A stretch of DNA of 5,975 bases, taken from the NCBI GenBank assembly GCA_945965245.1, contig CAMFNC010000037.1:1-5975 (forward strand), read 5' to 3'. The DNA comes from an uncultured Porphyromonas sp. (GTDB lineage Bacteria > Bacteroidota > Bacteroidia > Bacteroidales > Porphyromonadaceae). Within the stretch, counting starts at the first letter, position 1; each line of letters starts with the position of its first letter. A program made the position numbers and the translations under genes. This document shows positions 1-5,975 of the stretch, in pieces. The notes below the pieces were generated by a model. The model was not told the origin of the DNA. It made no database searches and was given only the letters and a program-made list of their open reading frames with translations.

Positions 1-60
1 ACCAAACATTTTGCATGCTTTTCATGTTAACAACTAACATTTATATAAAAAGGACAGTTA

Positions 61-150
61 ATGCAACATAAACATATCAAAAATTGGTTTGATTTTTTTA
101 AGGATTCTGTGGTCGCTGATTTATCGGAAAAGTGTACTTTAGAGATATGA
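61..150 (+). CDS. possible 29-aa small ORF upstream of the DUF4298 gene
   Basis: I do not recognise this peptide. It starts at ATG 61 and ends at TGA 148-150, reads MQHKHIKNWFDFF at its N-terminus, and has no signal peptide or membrane segment. An in-frame TAA at 46-48 rules out a longer form. In favour of translation, AGGA (51-54) lies six bases before the ATG, and the stop codon overlaps the ATG of an 8-codon ORF (147-173), whose own stop overlaps the DUF4298 start at 170. A weak promoter-like pair, TTTG (10-13) and TAACATTT (35-42) with 21 bases between, lies upstream but matches the Bacteroidetes consensus only in part. It could be a leader peptide that couples translation to the next gene, a degraded gene end, or chance. 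No homology can be judged at this length. Confidence 0.25.
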   Translation: MQHKHIKNWFDFFKDSVVADLSEKCTLEI

Positions 151-169
151 ATTGTAATGAAAACGAAAA

Positions 170-481
170 ATGAAAAAGAACGATCTTAAACAAATTATCC
201 AAATGGAAAGTATTTTGGATAAACATTCGGCTTTGATAGAGGAATTGAACAGATTATTGGAGCATTTCGAGAAAAGCCAGACGGAATATCGGCAGCTACG
301 TGATTATTACACCGGTAATCAATATATGATCGATGTGGGAAAGGCTGATCGAGGTGAAATACCCACCGATATCAAATGTGGCATATTCTCCGAAGATGCT
401 GTATTCAATATGATTGGCGATAACTACCATACCGCCATACATATGCTGGAAGTGGCCACCAATATACTCAAAGAACACTGA
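170..481 (+). CDS. DUF4298 domain-containing protein (103 aa)
   Basis: This is a small, probably cytoplasmic protein of unknown function. Residues 1-45 are a Lys/Glu/Leu-rich helical, possibly coiled-coil stretch (IIQMESILDKHSALIEELN onward). A DUF4298-like core follows at about 45-85: a YY pair, an aspartate in the ID segment, then PTDIKCGIFSED, which resembles the family's P-x-D-L-K-x-G-V-L-S-E-D signature as I remember it. The length of about 100 residues suits a complete member. There is no signal peptide or membrane helix. ATG 170 is chosen because TGA at 158-160 lies in frame just upstream and the helical N-terminus belongs to the family. The start overlaps the stop of an 8-codon ORF (ATGA at 170-173), which hints at translational coupling. 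The gene converges on the mutase operon, and I see no hairpin plus T-run terminator after it. No role can be assigned. The family call rests on motif memory, not a search. Confidence 0.82.
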   Translation: MKKNDLKQIIQMESILDKHSALIEELNRLLEHFEKSQTEYRQLRDYYTGNQYMIDVGKADRGEIPTDIKCGIFSEDAVFNMIGDNYHTAIHMLEVATNILKEH

Positions 482-578
482 CACGCTTTTATTCCACAAC
501 CCAACAAAGCCTTGTATATAAAACAAAGAGGTAGTTTTTTGCAGCCAAATCACGCTATTAATAAGGATAATTACTCTT

Positions 579-706
579 ATGGCGAGATTATTTGACGTTT
601 TTACCAGGGGTGCGGAAAAACGAAAAGATTCAGCTTTACCTGTCCGATGAATAAATCGATGGCTTTCTCTAAAAAACTTTTATCGGACAGCAATATAAAA
701 GAATAA
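579..706 (+). other. two tiny overlapping ORFs (23 and 19 codons), possibly a relic
   Basis: The first ORF runs from ATG 579 to TGA 648-650 (23 aa, starting MARLFDVFTRG), with AAGGA at 563-567. The second runs from ATG 647 to TAA 704-706 (19 aa, starting MNKSMAFSKK) and overlaps the first stop in an ATGA. The second ORF begins inside the left arm of the 640-690 inverted repeat and reads through the right arm. Its MNKSxxFS start recalls the N-terminus of some IS4-type transposases of Bacteroidetes as I remember them, so it may be the scar of an almost fully deleted insertion sequence. Equally, both ORFs may be chance open frames in AT-rich DNA. I see nothing that proves translation. Confidence 0.2.
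640..690. repeat. inverted repeat CTGTCCGAT ... ATCGGACAG, 51 bp in total
   Basis: The arms at 640-648 and 682-690 are perfect 9-bp inverted copies. Allowing one G-T pair, the stem extends to 12 bp (640-651 with 679-690) around a 27-base AT-rich interior (652-678). Neither strand has a T-run directly after the stem, so it does not look like an intrinsic terminator. The spacing is much shorter than that of the invertible promoters known from Bacteroides. It could be the two terminal repeats of an internally deleted insertion sequence or MITE, a protein-binding operator, or an RNA hairpin. The immediate flanks show no obvious target-site duplication. Confidence 0.65.
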
Positions 707-720
707 AATCGCGGTTAAAA

Positions 721-753
721 GGAAAGAGTCCGGTGCAATACCGAACTCTTTCT
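721..753 (-). terminator. probable intrinsic terminator of the mutA-mutB operon
   Basis: Bases 722-734 pair with 740-752 to form a 13-position stem with a single C-A mismatch (730/744), a possible extra G-T pair at the base (721/753), and a 5-base loop (735-739). Read on the - strand, the stem is followed by CCTTTTAACC, a short T-run. It lies about 95 bases beyond the mutB stop, which fits the end of that transcript. On the + strand the following bases are TAAAACTA, so termination of the opposite strand is less likely. Confidence 0.7.
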
Positions 754-789
754 AAAACTAGATAATTAATAGAATCCGTCTAACTTTTG

Positions 790-820
790 GAGGTCACTTC
801 ATTTATAATGACACAGCCTC
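790..820. repeat. imperfect palindrome in the mutB 3' region, insertion-sequence-end-like
   Basis: Outer arms GAGGT (790-794) and GCCTC (816-820) pair with one G-T, followed by a 4x4 internal loop. Inner arms TCATT (799-803) and AATGA (807-811) then pair perfectly around TAT (804-806). On the - strand it reads GAGGCTGTGTCATT and then TGACCTCCAAAAGTTAGAC, the latter continuing to 778. Both strings recall terminal sequences of insertion sequences common in Bacteroidetes (GAGGCTGTGTCA-type ends, and IS3/IS150-type ends with a CCAAAAGTTAGAC-like core). No transposase is present. The structure is read from the sequence; the mobile-element link is from memory and uncertain. Confidence 0.35.
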
Positions 821-847
821 TTCTGTTTGGAGATAAATTCCCGAGAA

Positions 848-2995
848 CTATTTATCCAAGAGTATTTCCAATACCTTGCAAGCCGAATAGGCAACAGGAG
901 TACCGGGACCGAAGATGGCAGCTACACCGGCTTCGTAGAGAAAGTCATAGTCCTGTGCAGGAATTACACCACCGGCGGTAACCAAGATATCGGGGCGTCC
1001 CAACTTCTTAAGTTCGGCGATGACCTGGGGTATCAAAGTCTTGTGACCGGCAGCCAAAGAACTTACACCCATTACGTGCACATCATTTTCCACAGCCTGA
1101 CGGGCAGCTTCTTCGGGAGTCTGGAACAAAGGACCCATATCCACGTCGAAACCACAGTCTGCATAACCCGTAGCCACCACTTTAGCTCCACGGTCGTGAC
1201 CGTCCTGACCCATCTTGGCAATCATGATACGAGGTTGACGCCCTTCTTTCTGGGCAAATTCTTCTGCCAACTCTTTGGCATGGAGGAACTCTTTGTCCTG
1301 TCCGGATTCTGCTGAATACACGCCTGAAATAGTTCTGATTACTGCATTATAACGTCCTACCACAGTTTCGCAAGCATCAGAGATTTCGCCCAATGAAGCA
1401 CGCAGTGAAGCTGCTTTCACGGCCAAATCCAACAGATTGCCCTTCTTGGTCTTGACGCACTCGGTGATGTCTGCCAAAGCCTTCTGTACAGCGGCCTCAT
1501 CGCGGTGAGCACGCAGGTCTGTCAGACGTTCGATTTGTTGATTACGCACAGAGGTGTTGTCGATTTCCAAAATATCGATGGGGTCTTCTTTTTCCAGACG
1601 ATATTTGTTTACGCCGATGATAACCTGCTGATTGGAGTCAATACGGGCTTGCGTGCGAGCTGCGGCTTCCTCAATGCGCATCTTGGGTAGACCGGTTTCG
1701 ATGGCCTTGGCCATACCGCCCACTTTTTCCACTTCCTGAATCAGGTGCCAACCCTTATCTACCAACTCTTGGGTAAGAGACTCCACATAATAGGAACCAC
1801 CCCATGGGTCGATTTCTTTACAGATTTGGGTTTCTTCCTGAATATAAATCTGAGTGTTACGAGCAATACGGGCGGAGAAATCGGTGGGCAATGCAATAGC
1901 TTCGTCCAAAGCATTGGTATGCAAAGACTGTGTGTGACCCAATGCTGCCGCCATAGCTTCGATACAAGTACGACCCACATTATTGAAAGGGTCTTGCTCG
2001 GTGAGTGACCAACCGGATGTCTGGCAGTGTGTACGCAAAGCTAAAGATTTGGGGTTCTCTGAGCCAAATCCGGCCACAATCTTAGCCCACAACATACGAG
2101 CGGCACGCATCTTGGCAATCTCCATGAAGTGGTTTACACCGATAGCCCAGAAGAAAGACAGACGCGGAGCAAACTTATCCACAGGGATACCGGCAGCAAT
2201 ACCGGCACGCAAATATTGCATACCATCGGACAGTGTATATGCCATTTCAATATCGGCCGTGGCACCGGCTTCCTGCATATGGTAACCGGAGATGGAGATA
2301 GAGTTGAATTTGGGCATATTCTGCGAGGTGTACTCGAAAATATCGGCAATAATGCGCATAGAGAATTCTGGTGGATAGATATAGGTATTACGCACCATGA
2401 ATTCTTTCAAAATATCGTTCTGAATGGTACCGGCCATTTCTTCCAATTTGGCACCCTGTTCCAAACCGGCATTGATATAGAATGCTAAAACGGGTAATAC
2501 GGCACCATTCATGGTCATAGATACAGACATCTTGTTCAAGGGAATACCATCGAACAGCACTTTCATATCTTCGAGTGAACATATAGAAACACCGGCCTTA
2601 CCCACGTCACCCACCACACGAGAGTGATCGGCATCATAACCACGGTGTGTGGCCAGGTCGAATGCCACAGACAGACCTTTCTGTCCGGAAGCGAGGTTGC
2701 GACGATAGAAAGCATTGGATTCTTCGGCTGTGGAGAAACCGGCATATTGACGGATGGTCCACGGACGAATGGCATACATACCGCTATATGGACCACGCAG
2801 GAAAGGAGGCAGACCGGATACATAGTCCAGATGCTCCATACCATCAAGGTCATCGGCTGTATATACGGGCTTTACCTTAATTTGCTCCGGAGTATTCCAG
2901 TGGGCAGTAATCCCGTTATCTTTGGCCCACTGACTTGCGTTTGTAGTCGCAAAGCCTGTGGATTTATAATCTATTTCTTTATAATTAGGTCTCAT
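848..2995 (-). CDS. mutB: methylmalonyl-CoA mutase large (catalytic) subunit
   Basis: This adenosylcobalamin-dependent subunit interconverts succinyl-CoA and (R)-methylmalonyl-CoA in the cytoplasm, working with MutA on the succinate-propionate route. It has 715 residues, the normal length. The N-terminal TIM-barrel mutase domain spans about 35-560 and includes RGPYSGMYAIRPWTIRQYAG (67-86), Gln192, Arg202 and the GYHMQEAGATADIE segment with His239. By alignment with the Propionibacterium enzyme from memory, Tyr84 and Arg202 match the residues (Tyr89, Arg207) that select methylmalonyl-CoA over isobutyryl-CoA. The C-terminal cobalamin-binding domain (about 587-715) has DGHDRG (598-603, with His600 as the axial cobalt ligand), SSL (645-647) and a glycine-rich TAGG (673-676). 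ATG 2995 is chosen because MRPNYKEIDY fits the family N-terminus. It lies 42 bases after mutA in the same operon, with only a weak GAGA-type ribosome site. No frameshift is seen. Confidence 0.98.
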   Translation of the reverse strand: MRPNYKEIDYKSTGFATTNASQWAKDNGITAHWNTPEQIKVKPVYTADDLDGMEHLDYVSGLPPFLRGPYSGMYAIRPWTIRQYAGFSTAEESNAFYRRNLASGQKGLSVAFDLATHRGYDADHSRVVGDVGKAGVSICSLEDMKVLFDGIPLNKMSVSMTMNGAVLPVLAFYINAGLEQGAKLEEMAGTIQNDILKEFMVRNTYIYPPEFSMRIIADIFEYTSQNMPKFNSISISGYHMQEAGATADIEMAYTLSDGMQYLRAGIAAGIPVDKFAPRLSFFWAIGVNHFMEIAKMRAARMLWAKIVAGFGSENPKSLALRTHCQTSGWSLTEQDPFNNVGRTCIEAMAAALGHTQSLHTNALDEAIALPTDFSARIARNTQIYIQEETQICKEIDPWGGSYYVESLTQELVDKGWHLIQEVEKVGGMAKAIETGLPKMRIEEAAARTQARIDSNQQVIIGVNKYRLEKEDPIDILEIDNTSVRNQQIERLTDLRAHRDEAAVQKALADITECVKTKKGNLLDLAVKAASLRASLGEISDACETVVGRYNAVIRTISGVYSAESGQDKEFLHAKELAEEFAQKEGRQPRIMIAKMGQDGHDRGAKVVATGYADCGFDVDMGPLFQTPEEAARQAVENDVHVMGVSSLAAGHKTLIPQVIAELKKLGRPDILVTAGGVIPAQDYDFLYEAGVAAIFGPGTPVAYSACKVLEILLDK

Positions 2996-3037
2996 AGTAA
3001 TCTCTTTGCTTTAGAAATGAATAAATCGGAGCGCAAA

Positions 3038-4900
3038 TTAGTTTACACCCAGTGTTTGGTTAAACTCGCGCAGCATTTCCAATACGTTCGAACGCACGTG
3101 GCAGAAATGCTTGATACCCTTTTCTTTGAGCATATCGGTGCAGGCGGGGTTTCCGGCCACCACGAATTGTGCTCTACCATTGAGGTATTCAAAAGCTTCG
3201 GGGGCAAATTGCTCATATTCGTCATCGCTGGAGCAGAGCACCACAATATCGGCCTTGGCCTCCATGGCGGCATCCACACCGGTCTGAACGGTTTCGAAGC
3301 CGAGATTATCTATGATTTTATAACCGGCGCAAGCAAAGAAATTGCCGGAGAATTGTGAACGAGCCAGACGCATGGCCAGATTGCCAATAGTAAGCATAAA
3401 CACCTTAGGTTGCTTACCGCTGCGTTCGGTGCTGAGGCGCAGAGCTTCGAAGTCTGAAGCACCACGGTCGAAATTTAACTTTTCGATAGTGGCATCGCAA
3501 TCATGCCCCTCGCAGCATGCAGCTTTCTCCCGGATTTCAATTTTATCCGCTACCACTTCGTTGAAGTTGGGGAATTGGTTCGTGCCCAGCAGGATTTCCT
3601 TACGAGTACCCATGGCTTGGTGGCGTTTGATATTAGAAGCATTTACCACCTTCTGTACAGAGCCGGCTTCGGCAGCGGCAGTAAATCCTCCCTCATCGTT
3701 CACACCCAAGAAGATGCCCCAAGCCTGTTCGGCGATGCGGTTGGTCAATTCCTCGATGTAGTATGAACCGGCACCGGGGTCAACCACCTTATCGAAATGG
3801 CTTTCTTCCATCAGCAGGAGCTGTTGGTTACGCGCAATGCGTTCGGAAAAATCATCAGACTCCTTATAAGGTTTGTCAAAAGGAAGCACCGTAATAGAGT
3901 CCACACCGGCCAAAGCGGCAGACATGGTTTCGGTTTGTGAACGCAACAAGTTTACGTATGCGTCATAGATGGTTTGGTTCCATTCGGAAGTGCGGGCATG
4001 CTGATGAATTTTGGCAGTTTCATTTTTATACTGATCGCCATAAGCACCCACGATTTCAGCCCATAGCCAACGAGCGGCACGGAATTTGGCCAATTCCATG
4101 AAGTAATTGGCACCGATACCAAAATTGAATTTGATGCGACTTGCCACTTCGGGCACACTATATCCGGTATCGGTCAGCTTATCCAAATATTCGGCACCCC
4201 ATGCTAAAGCATAACCCAATTCCTGAGTGATGTATGCACCGGCGTTATTGAGCACATAGGCATTCACGTTCAGCACTCGATATTGAGGCAGCGGCTTCAC
4301 AGCCTCCATCAAGTTTTTGGCTTGATCTATCCATTGTGCATTGGGCATACCCTTAACCAACTGTTTCTTAAAGGCATCATAGTTAAACGAGCCGCGACAA
4401 TTGGCGAGATTGACACCACAACTTTTCAGGTAGTCGATATAGAGGGGAATGAATTGTTCGATGACACGATGACAGCAAGTGAAGTTAAGCTCCACAGCCT
4501 CCGGTTCGATACCTCGGAGCAATGTGGCTATGCCTTCTGCACTCACTTGGTCGCGTTTGAGTTTGAAACCCAACGAAGTAACACCCTTGCCGAGCACATC
4601 AAGAGCTTTTTCATTGGCAGCTTTGAGATCCTTTACGTCGATATCCTGACGCACCAGCCATTCATTATCCATACGAGTTGAGCGAACATAGGGATACTCA
4701 GCGGGCATCACGGTAGGCGTTTTCAAATCTTTCAGGTCTTCGCGGCGGTAGAAAGCTCGCACATCGAAACCTTCGGTGGTATGCCAAAACATCTTCTTTT
4801 CGAAGGGCACCCCTTTGAGATCGGCTGTGATTTTGGCAATCCAGTCCTCGGTGCTTACCGGGGGGAATGCAGTGAACAGCCGTTCTTTTTCATTAGCCAT
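3038..4900 (-). CDS. mutA: methylmalonyl-CoA mutase small (non-catalytic) subunit
   Basis: This is the partner of MutB in the heterodimeric mutase. It is a catalytically silent homologue of MutB that stabilises the complex. It has 620 residues, close to the usual 610-640. A divergent mutase barrel covers about 1-450, including FNFGIGANYFMELAKFRAAR (258-277), SERIARNQQLLLMEE (352-366) and DPGAGSYYIEEL (374-385), all of which parallel MutB segments. The C-terminal Rossmann-like domain (about 495-620) has no DxHxxG cobalamin motif, as expected for MutA. The linker holds a Cys/His cluster, CCEGHDC at 462-468. ATG 4900 is chosen because MANEKERLFTAFPPVS fits the family start and the promoter lies about 60 bases upstream. 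The leader is AT-rich with no Shine-Dalgarno. It is the first gene of the operon, with mutB 42 bases downstream. No B12-riboswitch box is visible in the short leader. Confidence 0.97.
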   Translation of the reverse strand: MANEKERLFTAFPPVSTEDWIAKITADLKGVPFEKKMFWHTTEGFDVRAFYRREDLKDLKTPTVMPAEYPYVRSTRMDNEWLVRQDIDVKDLKAANEKALDVLGKGVTSLGFKLKRDQVSAEGIATLLRGIEPEAVELNFTCCHRVIEQFIPLYIDYLKSCGVNLANCRGSFNYDAFKKQLVKGMPNAQWIDQAKNLMEAVKPLPQYRVLNVNAYVLNNAGAYITQELGYALAWGAEYLDKLTDTGYSVPEVASRIKFNFGIGANYFMELAKFRAARWLWAEIVGAYGDQYKNETAKIHQHARTSEWNQTIYDAYVNLLRSQTETMSAALAGVDSITVLPFDKPYKESDDFSERIARNQQLLLMEESHFDKVVDPGAGSYYIEELTNRIAEQAWGIFLGVNDEGGFTAAAEAGSVQKVVNASNIKRHQAMGTRKEILLGTNQFPNFNEVVADKIEIREKAACCEGHDCDATIEKLNFDRGASDFEALRLSTERSGKQPKVFMLTIGNLAMRLARSQFSGNFFACAGYKIIDNLGFETVQTGVDAAMEAKADIVVLCSSDDEYEQFAPEAFEYLNGRAQFVVAGNPACTDMLKEKGIKHFCHVRSNVLEMLREFNQTLGVN

Positions 4901-4960
4901 AACATTTATATTTTGTGATTAGAAAAGTTGCGATAAAAGAATAATTTCTTTAATCGATAA

Positions 4961-4968
4961 CAAAGATA
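4961..4968 (-). promoter_or_regulatory. Bacteroidetes -7 promoter box for mutA-mutB
   Basis: Read on the - strand, 4968-4961 is TATCTTTG, a full match to the Bacteroidetes primary-sigma -7 consensus TAnnTTTG. The -33 element is weak: only TTTA/TTAT within the T-rich stretch near 4990-4994, at a spacing of about 21-22 bases. Transcription would start near 4955, giving a leader of roughly 55 bases before the mutA ATG. That is too short for a typical cobalamin riboswitch, and no such element is seen. The box implies that the mutase operon has its own promoter, separate from the transglutaminase-like gene upstream. Confidence 0.65.
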
Positions 4969-5007
4969 CCTAAATTGGAAAATAATTCTATAAAAAAAGC
5001 AAGTTTA

Positions 5008-5975
5008 TTATTCCGCATCTGTATTTTCGTTTATTTTAGGTTTCTGCCAGAAGTAATCAGGATTGTGTGTCACATACTTTTTGTTCAGTTGCTTATCCGA
5101 CAGTTCTTTCTCGAACCCCTGGGGCAGGAGTGACACATAAATATTCTCCACATACCGATAGCGACTCTCCGGATTGAAACGACTATCTTTCACGCACATT
5201 ATCCAATAAAGGTTCTTGGCCATATATTCCTCCAGATATTCTTCTTTGGTTTGCTTGTTCTCATTGTTCCAATTGGCGTCATCATTCAGCACCAGCGGCT
5301 TATTAGCCACCAATCGTTCGCGCACTTCTGCAATACTCAACATATTGCCAAACTCATCGGTCACATAAGCATTGAATGTGGGGTCTATCCATATCCATTT
5401 TTTCAGTTGTGCAGAGTACACGCTATTTATTACATGGCAATCGGGATCAGTACTGTCTTTAGGCAAACAGGTTACATAGCGGGATGGGATGCCCATTGCC
5501 AAATACATCTCATTGAGTGCAATGGCCAGATGGCGACAGTTTACCCCTTTGCCGGTGGATTTGTGATAATTATAAATGTCTATGGCATCGAACTCACAGA
5601 GCGAATAGTTACCGCCATTGTGCCGGATGGAATTATGAGCAAATTGGAGGATGCGGAGAATTTTGGAAATTTCATCACCATTGCCCGCCACAGAGTCAAG
5701 TTTGAAGAATGTTCGCACTTGACGCAGATTTTCGTCATTGGCCGATTGATAAGAAAACTCCGGCAAGCTATCGTTGCTTTTGCGGTCATAGCCGGCGGCT
5801 CTTTGCAGCACAATCAATTTATCATATTGTTTGAGCGATTCCATCAAGGCAATGAACTTACGTTCCTTGCGGATATTATCCAAATCGCTATCCTGCAAAA
5901 TATGCCGATATTCCTTATATCCGGATGCTATAGATTTGGACAGTGATTCGATGGCCGGTTTCTTCCGATTTTGAA
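5008..5975 (-). CDS. transglutaminase-like domain protein, N-terminus outside the window
   Basis: This is a papain-fold transglutaminase-core protein. The family includes cysteine peptidases and amide-transfer enzymes, so the actual substrate is unknown. The frame is open without a stop from TAA 5008-5010 to the window edge (at least 322 codons), so the true start lies beyond 5975. The first usable start inside is only a TTG at 5898, and the residues upstream (KKPAIESLSKSIASGYKEYR) look like genuine helical protein. Numbered from that TTG, the catalytic triad is Cys121 in GKGVNCRHLAIAL, His155 in DCHVINSVY and Asp172 in WIWIDPTFNAY, all present. The roughly 120 residues before the Cys are mostly helical, and a hydrophilic, charged tail follows from about 200. 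Any signal peptide or lipobox would be in the missing part, so its location in the cell cannot be told. It is co-oriented with mutA but probably a separate transcript. A T-run (CTTTTTTT) follows the stop, without a clear hairpin. Confidence 0.88.
   Translation of the reverse strand, partial: QNRKKPAIESLSKSIASGYKEYRHILQDSDLDNIRKERKFIALMESLKQYDKLIVLQRAAGYDRKSNDSLPEFSYQSANDENLRQVRTFFKLDSVAGNGDEISKILRILQFAHNSIRHNGGNYSLCEFDAIDIYNYHKSTGKGVNCRHLAIALNEMYLAMGIPSRYVTCLPKDSTDPDCHVINSVYSAQLKKWIWIDPTFNAYVTDEFGNMLSIAEVRERLVANKPLVLNDDANWNNENKQTKEEYLEEYMAKNLYWIMCVKDSRFNPESRYRYVENIYVSLLPQGFEKELSDKQLNKKYVTHNPDYFWQKPKINENTDAE

Larger units (their letters stand above)
482..847. other. convergent intergenic region without a convincing gene
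   Basis: This 366-base AT-rich stretch separates the end of the + strand DUF4298 gene from the end of mutB on the - strand. It holds two tiny ORFs, a 9-bp inverted repeat at 640-690, a terminator-like hairpin at 721-753, and an imperfect palindrome at 790-820 next to sequence that resembles insertion-sequence ends. No tRNA cloverleaf or rRNA sequence is seen, and no ORF of more than about 25 codons looks real. The mixture of short structured fragments suggests past insertion and deletion between convergent genes, but that is inference. Confidence 0.7.

Noticed and set aside
532..541. TAGTTTTTTG as a promoter box for the 579 ORF
   Set aside because: It matches TAnnTTTG only with a shift, and no TTTG lies at the correct -33 spacing.
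296..553. 85-codon - strand ORF overlapping the DUF4298 gene
   Set aside because: The + strand protein carries a recognisable family signature, and the - strand translation has none.
640..690. Invertible promoter flanked by inverted repeats
   Set aside because: The arms are separated by only about 30 bases, with no promoter match between them and no recombinase gene in the window.
827..1315. 162-codon + strand ORF antisense to the MutB cobalamin domain
   Set aside because: It is a TTG-start shadow of a strongly conserved coding region, with no motif of its own.
3017..3028. ATGAATAAATCG, an exact 12-base copy of 647-658
   Set aside because: In about 6 kb of DNA one such 12-base repeat is expected by chance, and the flanks are unrelated.
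2624..3358. 244-codon + strand ORF across the mutB-mutA junction
   Set aside because: It starts at GTG and lies antisense to two well-supported conserved genes. Its protein shows no recognisable domain and follows the codon pattern of the opposite strand.
4901..5007. Cobalamin riboswitch upstream of mutA
   Set aside because: No conserved B12-box sequence was seen, and the promoter box leaves only about 55 bases of leader.
5251..5946. 231-codon + strand ORF opposite the transglutaminase-like gene
   Set aside because: The opposite strand encodes a clear catalytic triad, and this ORF has no recognisable family features.

Overview
The window looks like chromosomal DNA from a Bacteroidales gut anaerobe (Bacteroides, Phocaeicola or Parabacteroides type). 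Three things point there: the mutase subunits read like the Bacteroidetes form, a Bacteroidetes-type -7 promoter box (TAnnTTTG) lies upstream of the mutase operon, and start codons have AT-rich leaders with little or no Shine-Dalgarno sequence. No species can be named from the sequence alone.

Layout. Bases 1-481 on the + strand hold a possible 29-codon small ORF (61-150) and a 103-residue DUF4298-type protein (170-481). These two are joined through an 8-codon ORF by two ATGA overlaps. Bases 482-847 are a convergent intergenic region with no convincing gene. It holds a 9-bp perfect inverted repeat (640-690), the likely mutB terminator (721-753, - strand), an imperfect palindrome that recalls insertion-sequence ends (790-820), and two very short ORFs. 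Bases 848-4900 on the - strand are the mutA-mutB operon: mutA (small subunit, 620 aa) is transcribed first and mutB (large subunit, 715 aa) follows after 42 bases. Bases 4901-5007 carry the operon's promoter. Bases 5008-5975 are the 3' part of a transglutaminase-like gene on the - strand. Its frame stays open to the window edge, so its N-terminus is missing.

Function. MutA and MutB together form the adenosylcobalamin-dependent methylmalonyl-CoA mutase. In Bacteroidales this enzyme interconverts succinyl-CoA and (R)-methylmalonyl-CoA on the succinate-to-propionate fermentation route. MutB carries the cofactor histidine and the substrate-selecting Tyr and Arg, while MutA lacks the cobalamin ligand motif and is the non-catalytic partner. 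The usual helper genes (epimerase, MeaB GTPase, decarboxylase) are not in this window. The transglutaminase-like gene and the DUF4298 gene have no visible functional link to the mutase.

I found no clear new system. The most noteworthy points are the chained ATGA overlaps before the DUF4298 gene, the hairpin and possible mobile-element remnant in the convergent region, a Cys/His cluster in the linker of the inactive subunit, and the unfinished N-terminus of the transglutaminase-like gene.
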